Positions 57,206 to 64,000 of a DNA stretch of 64,000 bases are shown here, piece after piece. Position numbers and translations under genes: made by a program. This stretch comes from Rubrivivax sp. (GTDB lineage Bacteria; Pseudomonadota; Gammaproteobacteria; Burkholderiales; Burkholderiaceae_C): contig JAIXSE010000017.1 of the NCBI GenBank assembly GCA_027484825.1, positions 1 to 64,000 of the forward strand, read 5' to 3'. Below the pieces are notes generated by a model that saw only the letters and a program-made list of their open reading frames with translations, was not told where the DNA came from and made no database searches. Positions within the stretch are counted from its first letter, which is position 1. Each line of letters opens with the position of its first letter.

Positions 57206-58615
57206 TTATCCACCCCAATGCGTGCTTCCCAAACGCGCGTGCGGATCAAAGAGACTTTGTACGCGCTTCGCCCATTCCAAAGTTGGCGGCGAGACCTGAC
57301 GCCAATGCGCCGCGTAGGCCGTCTGCAGTTGAGGCCCCACGCCGTGCTCCGCACTGATCGAGCCCCCGTGGGCGGCCACCAGTCGGTACAGCCCTTCCCG
57401 CAGGGCCAGTTCTTGCTCAGGCGCCAGCGGGCCCGCTTCGGACGGCCACACCATGTTGAAGTGCATGCCGCCGTCGCCCAGATGACCAAAATCAGCCAGG
57501 CGCATTTGCGGATGATGCAGGGCCAGCCAAGCCGAGCCCTCCTCCCGGAAGACCATGAACGCCCGCCGCGGCAAGGACAGGTCCAGGCCGATGACCTTGC
57601 CCTGCGCCCGCAGGCCTTCACTGATCCGGTGACGCAGGCCCCAGATGGCTTCGTCGGCATCCAGCACCGCATCCGCCACCCGGCCGCTCTCGAATTCCGA
57701 TTCCAGCCAGCCTTGCAGCAGCCCGTTCAAATCCAGTTGCTCGGCGGGCAACTCACTGCTGAGCTCAATCAGCAGCGCATAGTCGGGCAGCGCGCCACTG
57801 AACCAGCGGGATGCATCCTGCCCGTGCAAGCCCGCCTCCAACGCCGCCCGGCTGATGCCTTCAAACGCGGAGACCAAGACGCCCCAGCGCTGCATCACCG
57901 TCTGATACAGCGGGAACACCGGCCCCAGGCCGCTGGGCGCGACCAGCGCCACCGCCCGCTGACGCGGCAGCGGGCTGAGCTTGAGCGTCGCCTCGGTGAT
58001 CACCCCCAGGCTGCCGGACGAGCCGATGAACAACTGCCCCAGCGCCAGCGCCGAGTTGTCCTTCTGCAGCCCCTGCCCGCAGCGCAGCACCTGCCCCGCA
58101 GGTTCAGCCAGCACCACTTCCAGTCCCAGCGTGTTGGCGCGGACGTCCCCATACCGCAGCATGCGGGTGCCGCCAGTGTTGTGGGCCAGCATGCCGCCGA
58201 TGCTCGGGTCGGCACTCAGGTCCACCGGAAACCAGAGCCCGTGCTCGGCCAGCCGCTCATTCAACTCGGACAGGCGGAATCCCGCAGACAGCCGTACCGT
58301 CCGGTCCAGCAGATCCAGCTCGAACACCTGCTTGAGCCGCTCAGTGCTCAGCAGCAGGTCGCGCGAGGCGTCCGTCGGCGTGCCCGCCCGCACCAGCCCG
58401 GTATGCGCGCCCTGCGCAATCACCCGGGCGCCGTGCTCGGCCGCCAGCGTCATCAGGGCGGAGACCTCCGTCACCGTGGCCGGCCGCACCATGCCGGCGG
58501 CCTGCCCGGCGCCGTACCGCGCCGGTTGCAGATAACGGGCTTCGATGTCGTCGCCCTCCTGCACCTGCGCCTCTCCGCACAGGCCCCGGGCCTGCGCCAG
58601 CAAGCCGCTCAGCAT
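57206..58615 (-). CDS. FAD-linked oxidase, D-2-hydroxyglutarate dehydrogenase-like
   Basis: A 469-residue flavoprotein of the GlcD/D-2-hydroxyglutarate/D-lactate dehydrogenase family. The FAD-binding region shows VIAQGAHTGLVRAGTPTDAS and SADPSIGGMLAHNTGGTRML, and the C-terminal domain carries FGHLGDGGMHFNMVWP and the EHGVGPQLQ motif. The family includes the D-2-hydroxyglutarate dehydrogenase that returns this acid to 2-oxoglutarate. Because the preceding gene encodes an HglS-like enzyme making D-2-hydroxyglutarate, this specific role is likely. The genes overlap by seven bases. Glycolate or D-lactate oxidation cannot be excluded. Confidence 0.85.
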   Translation of the reverse strand: MLSGLLAQARGLCGEAQVQEGDDIEARYLQPARYGAGQAAGMVRPATVTEVSALMTLAAEHGARVIAQGAHTGLVRAGTPTDASRDLLLSTERLKQVFELDLLDRTVRLSAGFRLSELNERLAEHGLWFPVDLSADPSIGGMLAHNTGGTRMLRYGDVRANTLGLEVVLAEPAGQVLRCGQGLQKDNSALALGQLFIGSSGSLGVITEATLKLSPLPRQRAVALVAPSGLGPVFPLYQTVMQRWGVLVSAFEGISRAALEAGLHGQDASRWFSGALPDYALLIELSSELPAEQLDLNGLLQGWLESEFESGRVADAVLDADEAIWGLRHRISEGLRAQGKVIGLDLSLPRRAFMVFREEGSAWLALHHPQMRLADFGHLGDGGMHFNMVWPSEAGPLAPEQELALREGLYRLVAAHGGSISAEHGVGPQLQTAYAAHWRQVSPPTLEWAKRVQSLFDPHARLGSTHWGG

Positions 58616-59688
58616 GCAGGCGCCTCGTCCGTCGTTGCCTGGCCCGCTGTCATCTTGAAGATGCCGGTGGCATTGCCGGCGTCGAAGGCCAGGTCCAGGG
58701 CGGTCGAATCCGGCAGGCATTCGCGCTGGATGAACTCATGGAAGCTGCCCGGCACTTCCAGCATCACCCGTTGGCCACGGTCATGGAACTCTCGCATCAC
58801 ACGGGCCGCGCGGAAGGCGGTCTGACGCACCCGGCCAGTGGCCGAGGTTTCGATGCTGTCCTTCACCGGCCGTCCCAGATCGCGCTGCGCCTGCGCCACC
58901 GCGGCCACGTCGGCCACCCGATCGGTGGCATGGTTGAAGGCATTGCCCTCGGTGGAGATCCAGGCCATCTCGGCGGACTCGCTCAGCAGCGCCTGGTAGT
59001 CATCCGCCTCGAACAGCCCATGATGCCGGGCGAAGCAGGCGATCAGATGCGGCAGCAGCACTTCCGCGGACGACCGCGGCAACTGACGGTCGCGCGCCAG
59101 TTGCTCCAGCAATGCCAGGTCCGACGGGGACAGCGGGTCCCGCGAGCTTGCCAGCACCCGGGTCACCGTCGCCTGGAAGGCCTCGGAGAATCGCTCGGGA
59201 TGCAGCTCGGACACGAAGTACTGGGCGATGTCCTCCGGCAGGTCCGCATGCCGCCAGGCACGGCCGGTCATCTTGAGCTTGGTCAGCGGATAGGTCGCCG
59301 CCAGCTCAAAGCCCAGCGGTCGCAGCACCCGGGTGATGGAGGCCTCACCGGGCGGCAAGGCTCCGCTGGGCCAGGCCACGGTGCGCAAGGCGCCGTGGTC
59401 GAACACCAGCCGCTGACCGGCCCGCTGAAGATCCGCCACATAGGCCGATGCCATCGGCACGCGCCGGGTGACGTCCAGGAACAGCGCCATGTTCAGCGCC
59501 TGCGCCAGCTCCGCACGGCTCACCGTCTCGCCCACCGGACGCAGCAGCGCCGCCACCACGTCCAGCTGCGCAAAGGCCTGGCGGGCCGGGACTTCGCCCA
59601 GCGCCACCGTCAGCAGCCGATACACGCCGCTCGCTTCAAACGGTGCGCCCGTGACGGGAGCGTCCGCGCGCTTCGCGATCTCAGACAT
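58609..59688 (-). CDS. hglS: DUF1338 2-oxoadipate dioxygenase/decarboxylase (HglS-like)
   Basis: A 359-residue DUF1338 (YdcJ) protein. The metal-binding segments are FDHGALRTV (His98, with Arg102 four residues on) and GNAFNHATDRV (His253), plus a glutamate in LEVPGSFHEF. In Pseudomonas putida the homologue HglS converts 2-oxoadipate to D-2-hydroxyglutarate with loss of CO2, using iron and oxygen; an arginine four residues after the first histidine ligand is reported important there and is conserved here. It is shorter than the approximately 460-residue P. putida form. The start overlaps the ALDH stop by eight bases. Confidence 0.88.
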   Translation of the reverse strand: MSEIAKRADAPVTGAPFEASGVYRLLTVALGEVPARQAFAQLDVVAALLRPVGETVSRAELAQALNMALFLDVTRRVPMASAYVADLQRAGQRLVFDHGALRTVAWPSGALPPGEASITRVLRPLGFELAATYPLTKLKMTGRAWRHADLPEDIAQYFVSELHPERFSEAFQATVTRVLASSRDPLSPSDLALLEQLARDRQLPRSSAEVLLPHLIACFARHHGLFEADDYQALLSESAEMAWISTEGNAFNHATDRVADVAAVAQAQRDLGRPVKDSIETSATGRVRQTAFRAARVMREFHDRGQRVMLEVPGSFHEFIQRECLPDSTALDLAFDAGNATGIFKMTAGQATTDEAPAC

Positions 59689-61186
59689 CGAACTTCACAC
59701 CCTGCGCCAGCGGCAGCTCGCGCGAATAGTTGACGGTGTTGGTGGTGCGGCGCATGTAGGCCTTCCACGCATCCGAGCCCGACTCGCGTCCGCCGCCCGT
59801 TTCCTTCTCGCCGCCAAAGGCGCCGCCGATCTCTGCACCGGAGGTGCCGATGTTGACATTGGCAATGCCGCAGTCCGAGCCGGTGGCGCTGACAAAGGTC
59901 TCGGCCTCGCGGATGTCATTGGTGAAGATGGCCGACGACAGCCCCTGGGGAACGTCGTTCTGCAGGGCGATGGCTTCGTCCAGGGTCTTGTACTTGAGCG
60001 TGTACAGAATGGGGGCGAAGGTCTCCTGACGCACCACCTCGGTCTGCGCCGGCATGCGGACCAGCGCCGGGACGGCATACCAGGCTTCCGGATACCGCGA
60101 AGCCAGCGCCCGTTCGCCACCGAAGACTTCACCGCCCTGCTCCCGCGCGGCGGCGAGAGCCGACTGCATCGCATCGAACGCAGCCTTGTCGATCAGCGGG
60201 CCGATGAGATTGCCCGGCTCGATCGGGCTGCCGATCTTGAGCTGGGCCCGGGCGCGTTCCAGGCGCTGGACCAGTTCGTCATGGATGGACTCATGGGCGA
60301 TGACGCGCCGGGTGGTCGTGCAACGCTGACCGGCCGTGCCGTAGGCCCCGAACAGAATGCCGCGCACAGCCAGATCCAGATCCGCGCTGGGGGTGACGAT
60401 GATGGCGTTGTTGCCGCCCAGCTCCAGCAGGCAGCGGCCAAAACGTGCCGCCACACGCGGGCCGACCGCACGGCCCATGCGGGTCGAGCCGGTGGCCGAC
60501 ACCAGCGCCACGCGGGGGTCATCCACCAGGGCCTCGCCAACTGCTGCGCCGCCGATCACCACCTGGGACAGATGGGCCGGTGCACCGGCATAACGGGCCA
60601 CCGCCTTGTCGAACAGCGCCTGGGTGGCCAGTGCGGTCAGCGGGGTCTTCTCGCTGGGCTTCCAGATGCAGGTGTCGCCGCAGACCAGCGCCAGCGCCGA
60701 ATTCCACGCCCACACGGCCACCGGGAAGTTGAAGGCGGAGATGATGCCCACCACGCCCAGCGGCAGATACTGCTCCATCATGCGGTGGCCGGGTCGCTCG
60801 CTGGCGATGGTCAGGCCGTGCAACTGGCGGGACAGACCGACCGCGAAATCGCAGATGTCGATCATCTCCTGCACTTCGCCCTCGCCTTCGCTGGTCACCT
60901 TGCCGGCTTCCAGCGACACGAGCCGTGCCAGGTCCGCCTTGTGGGCGCGCAGTTCCTCGCCGAACAGGCGCACCAGCTCGCCGCGCTTGGGCGCGGGCAC
61001 CTGGCGCCAGGCCAGGAAGGCGGTGTGGGCGCGGGCCACGGCGTCGGTCATGGCCGCGCCGCTGGCTTCGGTCACCGCGCCGATGACGGCACCGTCAATC
61101 GGGCTGCGGACAGTGAGGGAGCCGCCGGTGAAGGCGGAGCCAGGCACGCCCAGGGCGGCCAGCAGGTCGGTGCTTGTGATGCTCAT
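59681..61186 (-). CDS. amaB: Aldehyde dehydrogenase, ALDH7/alpha-aminoadipate semialdehyde type
   Basis: A 501-residue NAD-dependent aldehyde dehydrogenase. The catalytic Cys289 (AGQRCTTTRR) and general base Glu255 (LELGGNNA) match the antiquitin (ALDH7A1) group, which oxidises alpha-aminoadipate semialdehyde formed in lysine breakdown. NAD-binding IISAFNFPVAVWAWN and IGPLI are typical. The start ATG at 61186 has an AAGGAGA ribosome-binding site eight bases upstream; the frame runs on to 61648 but without homology. It lies 14 bp after the lysine-dehydrogenase gene. Confidence 0.92.
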   Translation of the reverse strand: MSITSTDLLAALGVPGSAFTGGSLTVRSPIDGAVIGAVTEASGAAMTDAVARAHTAFLAWRQVPAPKRGELVRLFGEELRAHKADLARLVSLEAGKVTSEGEGEVQEMIDICDFAVGLSRQLHGLTIASERPGHRMMEQYLPLGVVGIISAFNFPVAVWAWNSALALVCGDTCIWKPSEKTPLTALATQALFDKAVARYAGAPAHLSQVVIGGAAVGEALVDDPRVALVSATGSTRMGRAVGPRVAARFGRCLLELGGNNAIIVTPSADLDLAVRGILFGAYGTAGQRCTTTRRVIAHESIHDELVQRLERARAQLKIGSPIEPGNLIGPLIDKAAFDAMQSALAAAREQGGEVFGGERALASRYPEAWYAVPALVRMPAQTEVVRQETFAPILYTLKYKTLDEAIALQNDVPQGLSSAIFTNDIREAETFVSATGSDCGIANVNIGTSGAEIGGAFGGEKETGGGRESGSDAWKAYMRRTTNTVNYSRELPLAQGVKFDV

Positions 61187-61200
61187 GACGCGATTCTCCT

Positions 61201-62295
61201 TCAGCCGATCGACTCCACCTGACGCGACTGCTGGTAGGCCTGACCGAAGCGGTTGGCCAGGAAATCCGGCAGCGCCACCTCTTCCTGACGGATGAAGCCC
61301 TTCTGCGGCAGACGGCCTTCGCGGAACAGATCCACGGCGGCGCAGATGCCGGCCGCGGTGGTGATCTGGATGGCGGACAGCGGCTGGTCGCCGTCGCGCT
61401 GGGCAAAGATCTTGCGGGCGAACACTTCCTGCATCAGCGTGCCGTTCTTCATGCCGGAGACGGTGACGAAGACCAGCACCACGTCCTGCATCGTGGCCGG
61501 CATGCTGCGGCGCATGATGTCCTTCAGGGTCTGCTGGTCGTTCTTGAGCTGCAGGTCGTCCAGCAGCAGCATCATCAGGTCGCGGTGGCCCGGATACCGG
61601 ACGGTCTTGTAGTCCAGATTGCGCACCTGGCCGGCCCAGGTCTCGCACAGGGTGCCCAGACCGCCGGAGGTGTTGAAGGCCTCGTACTCGACGCCATCCA
61701 GCGAGAAATGCTCCAGCCCCTCGAGCGGCAGTGCGGAGATCGGGGCGCCGTCATGGATGGCTTCGCAGGGGTGGCAGTACTCGTTGATCAGCCCGTCCAC
61801 GCTCCAGGTCAGGTTGTACTTGAGCGCATTGGTGGGGAAGGCCGGCAGCGCGCCGACGCGCATCTTCACGTCATGCAGCTCATCAAAGCGCTTGGCCAGG
61901 TGATGGGCCACGATGCCGATAAAGCCGGGCGCCAGGCCGCATTGCGGCATGAAGGCGGTCTTGGCGCCGTCGGCGATCCGCTTGATCTCCTTGGTGGCGG
62001 CCACGTCCTCGGTCAGGTCGAAATAGTGGCAGCCGGCTTCCAGCGCCATGTGGGCGGCGGGAATGGCCAGGTGGTAGGGCAGCGCATTCACCACGGTCTG
62101 CTGGCCGCGCAGGGCAGCCGCCAGGGCGGGCTGGTGCTCGGTGTCCACCTGCTGCGTGCCGATGCCCTCCTGGGCCAGCAGGGCCAGGGCCTGCGCGTTG
62201 CGGTCCATCACGGTGACTTGGTAGTCGCCGCTGCCATGCAGCAGTCGAGCGATGGTCTGGCCGATGTGTCCGGCGCCCAGCAGTGCCACTTTCAT
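61201..62295 (-). CDS. L-lysine 6-dehydrogenase / saccharopine-dehydrogenase-family protein
   Basis: A 364-residue dehydrogenase of the saccharopine/lysine-6-dehydrogenase family. The NAD-binding motif is VALLGAGHIGQTIARLL (3-19), and the C-terminal saccharopine-like domain includes YFDLTEDV and the QCGLAPGFIGIVAHHLAKRF region. Lysine 6-dehydrogenases turn L-lysine directly into allysine with NAD+ and occur in some betaproteobacteria and Geobacillus. The succession with an aminoadipate-semialdehyde dehydrogenase favours this over true saccharopine dehydrogenase. First gene of the minus-strand catabolic operon. Confidence 0.8.
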   Translation of the reverse strand: MKVALLGAGHIGQTIARLLHGSGDYQVTVMDRNAQALALLAQEGIGTQQVDTEHQPALAAALRGQQTVVNALPYHLAIPAAHMALEAGCHYFDLTEDVAATKEIKRIADGAKTAFMPQCGLAPGFIGIVAHHLAKRFDELHDVKMRVGALPAFPTNALKYNLTWSVDGLINEYCHPCEAIHDGAPISALPLEGLEHFSLDGVEYEAFNTSGGLGTLCETWAGQVRNLDYKTVRYPGHRDLMMLLLDDLQLKNDQQTLKDIMRRSMPATMQDVVLVFVTVSGMKNGTLMQEVFARKIFAQRDGDQPLSAIQITTAAGICAAVDLFREGRLPQKGFIRQEEVALPDFLANRFGQAYQQSRQVESIG

Positions 62296-62393
62296 GAGGT
62301 GTCTCCTTGTGTCCTGAATGCGAGGGAAGTGACTGGAGTCTCCCCAGGGCCGGTGACGAAAGAAAGCCTCAGTTCGTCGGAAAACACTGCTAG

Positions 62394-62430
62394 GCTGACG
62401 ATTCGTCAGCTAACACCTGACATTTCGTCC
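62394..62430. promoter_or_regulatory. Probable Lrp-type operator in the divergent intergenic region
   Basis: A 17-bp near-perfect palindrome GCTGACGATTCGTCAGC lies at 62394-62410, and a related half-like copy CTGACATTTCGTCC follows at 62417-62430. The spacing between the two, about 22 bp or two helical turns, is typical of Lrp-family arrays. A further weak TGACGAA half-site stands at about 62354. It sits between the Lrp/AsnC gene and the lysine operon. Confidence 0.6.
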
Positions 62431-62446
62431 AAACCGAGGGTTTGTC

Positions 62447-62917
62447 ATGAGCAAGGCTTTGAGCGACGCCGCGCCGGCGGCACTGCGGGACCGGCTGGAC
62501 CGCGACCTGATCACATTGCTGCAGGCCAATGCCCGGGAGTCCACCGCCAACCTGGCACGCAAATTGGGCATCGCCCGCACCACGGTGGTGGCCCGGCTGG
62601 CGCGCCTGGAAGCGGAAGGGCTGATCGCCGGCTACACCGTGCGGCTGGGCGGGGAGGCGGTGGAGCGCGGCGTGCAGGCTTTTGTCGGCATTACGGTGGA
62701 GCCTCGGGCCGGGCGGGAGGTGGTCAAGAAGCTCTCGCGCTTTCCGGAATTGCGACAGCTGGCGTCGGTCAGCGGCGCGTTCGACTACATGGCCACCCTG
62801 CGGGCGGACAGCACCGCGCGTCTGGACGAACTGCTGGACGACATTGGAGAAATCGACGGCGTGCTCAAGACCCACACCTCGGTTCTGCTCGCCTTGCGGG
62901 TGGATCGCAGCGCATAG
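62447..62917 (+). CDS. Lrp/AsnC-family transcriptional regulator
   Basis: A 156-residue regulator. N-terminal helix-turn-helix (RLDRDLITLLQANARESTANLARKLGIARTT, in parts about 15-45) is followed by the RAM ligand domain (AFVGITVEPRAGREVVKKLS onward). Members sense amino acids, and the divergent lysine operon makes lysine or aminoadipate a probable ligand. About 150 bp lies between its start and the lysine dehydrogenase start and holds palindromic operators. Confidence 0.94.
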   Translation: MSKALSDAAPAALRDRLDRDLITLLQANARESTANLARKLGIARTTVVARLARLEAEGLIAGYTVRLGGEAVERGVQAFVGITVEPRAGREVVKKLSRFPELRQLASVSGAFDYMATLRADSTARLDELLDDIGEIDGVLKTHTSVLLALRVDRSA

Positions 62918-63118
62918 CCCCCGCATGTGAAGGGGACCCCGCCCAGCGGGAGAGAGGCTGGCGGGAACGTTCCGTGCCGAGGCGTCGGCCATCGACCGGC
63001 ATCTGCTTGTGAACGTGAGTAACACACGGCAAGGCAGGGCAAGCAGGGGTCGAGCCCGTCAACGGAACAGCTTGGCACGGCGTTTGCACGTGAAGTCGGC
63101 CAGCTCAAGGAGCGCACC

Positions 63119-63253
63119 ATGTTGAAGACTGCACCCACCGCCAAGCGCGGACACCCTCTGATGATCGGACTCAAGGCGCTCGGCCTCATCGCCGTGGCCT
63201 GGGGCGCCGTCTACCCTGCCCTGCTCTGGGGGTTGGGCACGGTGCTGCCGTGA
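63119..63253 (+). CDS. Small membrane protein of 44 residues
   Basis: A short frame with an excellent AAGGAG ribosome-binding site seven bases before the ATG. The product has a positively charged N-terminus (LKTAPTAKRGHP) and one hydrophobic segment (LMIGLKALGLIAVAWGAVYP), with a Trp-rich end. A weak resemblance to the membrane helix of KdpC-type proteins exists but is not enough to name it. It precedes another small membrane protein gene by 39 bp. Confidence 0.5.
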   Translation: MLKTAPTAKRGHPLMIGLKALGLIAVAWGAVYPALLWGLGTVLP

Positions 63254-63292
63254 GCGCACGCCGCCGACAGCTCACCCGTTGAAGGCACGATC

Positions 63293-63523
63293 ATGAAAGC
63301 CCCCCTGCATCTCCCCGGTTCCATGGCGGACGCCGGTTCACAGCGCCGCCAGGCCGCTGCGCGCCGCCTCTGGCGACGACGACTGCTGCGCACCGCCAGC
63401 ATCCTGCTGGCCGTGGCAGCGGTGTGGGCGGCGATGGCGCTGCTGAATGAAGCGGAAGGCGACCTGCGGCAGGTGCGGGCGATCGATCCTGATCCCGCGC
63501 CGATGCTGACCGCCCTCGCCTGA
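63293..63523 (+). CDS. Small single-span membrane protein
   Basis: A 76-residue protein with a strongly basic N-terminal half (RRQAAARRLWRRRLL) and one transmembrane helix (TASILLAVAAVWAAMALL), followed by an acidic tail. The charge pattern predicts an inner-membrane protein with cytoplasmic N-terminus. It follows the 44-residue frame closely. I know of no family. Confidence 0.45.
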   Translation: MKAPLHLPGSMADAGSQRRQAAARRLWRRRLLRTASILLAVAAVWAAMALLNEAEGDLRQVRAIDPDPAPMLTALA

Positions 63524-63643
63524 GGGCCGAGGCCACCGCGCGATCACCGGGCGCACGATTACCGGGCGAGCGGACATCTGGGGCGCCCCCCTGGCGCCCG
63601 GTTGCCTGACGCGCTTCAACCGTCACGCTTTAGCCGACGCGCA

Positions 63644-64000
63644 TCAGCCTGCACGACGGCGCTGCCACACCATCAGCGCGAAACACCCGACTGCCACCAG
63701 CAGCCCGCCGATGAAGTGCGCGCTCCAGGTCGCCTGCAGGGCCATCAGCATGTCCCGCGGCGCCCACTCCGGGAAGCGGTAGAGGGCGTCGTAGAGCTCC
63801 TCCATCGGCAGGCTCTTGGTGCCCGCCGGGAACGTCGCCAGACCGGGCGCTCCTGCGACCAGCGCCACCTTGGCCCCCTGGACCTGCTCGCCCAGCAGTT
63901 GCAGCACACCCTGCGCGTCATAAAGCTTGATCAGGCCGCCCACGCCAAACACCAGCAGCGGGGCGCCCCAGCGCTTGAGCCAGGCGCTGGCCGCCATCAA
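63644..64000 (-). CDS. Hypothetical membrane protein, possibly cut at the window edge
   Basis: A protein of at least 117 residues reading into the window edge. It has a hydrophobic start (LVFGVGGLIKLY), a central polar stretch (GTKSLPMEELYDALYRFPEWAPRD) and a terminal helix (FIGGLLVAVGCFALMVWQ). An ATG at 63997 is in frame, but the frame also stays open to the last base, so it may begin beyond the window. Function unknown. Confidence 0.55.
   Translation of the reverse strand: MMAASAWLKRWGAPLLVFGVGGLIKLYDAQGVLQLLGEQVQGAKVALVAGAPGLATFPAGTKSLPMEELYDALYRFPEWAPRDMLMALQATWSAHFIGGLLVAVGCFALMVWQRRRAG

Noticed and set aside
63119..63253. Fragment of a kdpC gene
   Set aside because: The hydrophobic segment is only loosely like the KdpC membrane helix, and no kdpA, kdpB or the rest of kdpC is present.

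Overview
The window is GC-rich, densely coding chromosome from a Gram-negative bacterium, most likely a betaproteobacterium of the order Burkholderiales (Roseateles/Mitsuaria/Rubrivivax-like). The placement is an inference from protein flavour: a DUF1840 protein, a PhoH-YbeY pair, a Gram-negative porin, an MdtABC-type pump with a NodT-type outer-membrane protein, and a ptsIIA-ptsH-ptsI set without sugar permeases. No plasmid, phage, insertion sequence or CRISPR signature is visible.

Layout. Bases 1-576 are AT-rich and without a convincing gene. 0.6-4.2 kb holds a PTS phosphorelay (EIIA, HPr, EI on the minus strand) split by an oppositely oriented OlsB-like acyltransferase. 4.2-9.0 kb holds a lipoprotein, a CoA-transferase/hydrolase pair, a degenerate histidine-kinase/receiver protein and a TlpA-like thioredoxin. 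9.4-19.1 kb is a tandem RND efflux operon (adaptor, two pumps, outer-membrane factor). 19.4-23.2 kb carries lipA, lipB, ybeD and a D-amino-acid transaminase, with a divergent Sel1 protein. 23.8-27.7 kb is a minus-strand run hemJ, vanZ-like, ferredoxin, hydrolase, dacA. hemB and a CorA-type transporter follow at 28-30.2 kb, then ybeY and phoH (minus), a two-component system and ruvAB (plus). 36.6-42.5 kb has a porin, a histidine phosphatase, a DUF1840 protein and a pair of c-di-GMP signalling genes. 42.7-47.7 kb carries a PcaF-like thiolase, an IclR regulator and a PaaH/enoyl-CoA hydratase pair. An M13 peptidase comes next.

Two catabolic islands close the window. At 50-56.9 kb a GH1 beta-glucosidase, a TonB-dependent receptor, a flavin 'tryptophan halogenase'-family protein and a LacI regulator form a glycoside-uptake locus. 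Its divergent promoter carries two near-identical 14-bp palindromic operators. At 57.2-62.9 kb, behind a tRNA-Leu gene, four overlapping or tightly spaced genes encode a near-complete route from L-lysine to 2-oxoglutarate: lysine 6-dehydrogenase, ALDH7-type aminoadipate-semialdehyde dehydrogenase, DUF1338 (HglS-like) 2-oxoadipate dioxygenase/decarboxylase and a D-2-hydroxyglutarate-dehydrogenase-like flavoprotein. A divergent Lrp/AsnC regulator with palindromic sites between it and the operon probably controls it. Only the aminoadipate transaminase is missing.

Non-genic features of note are a three-copy hairpin-rich intergenic repeat that fills two convergent gene junctions and shows compensatory stem changes, a strong terminator on the minus strand directly ahead of hemJ that implies a small RNA or leader attenuator, a 27-bp perfect inverted repeat and a 105-bp direct duplication between dacA and the transaminase gene, and many 11-15 bp short tandem repeats inside and between genes.
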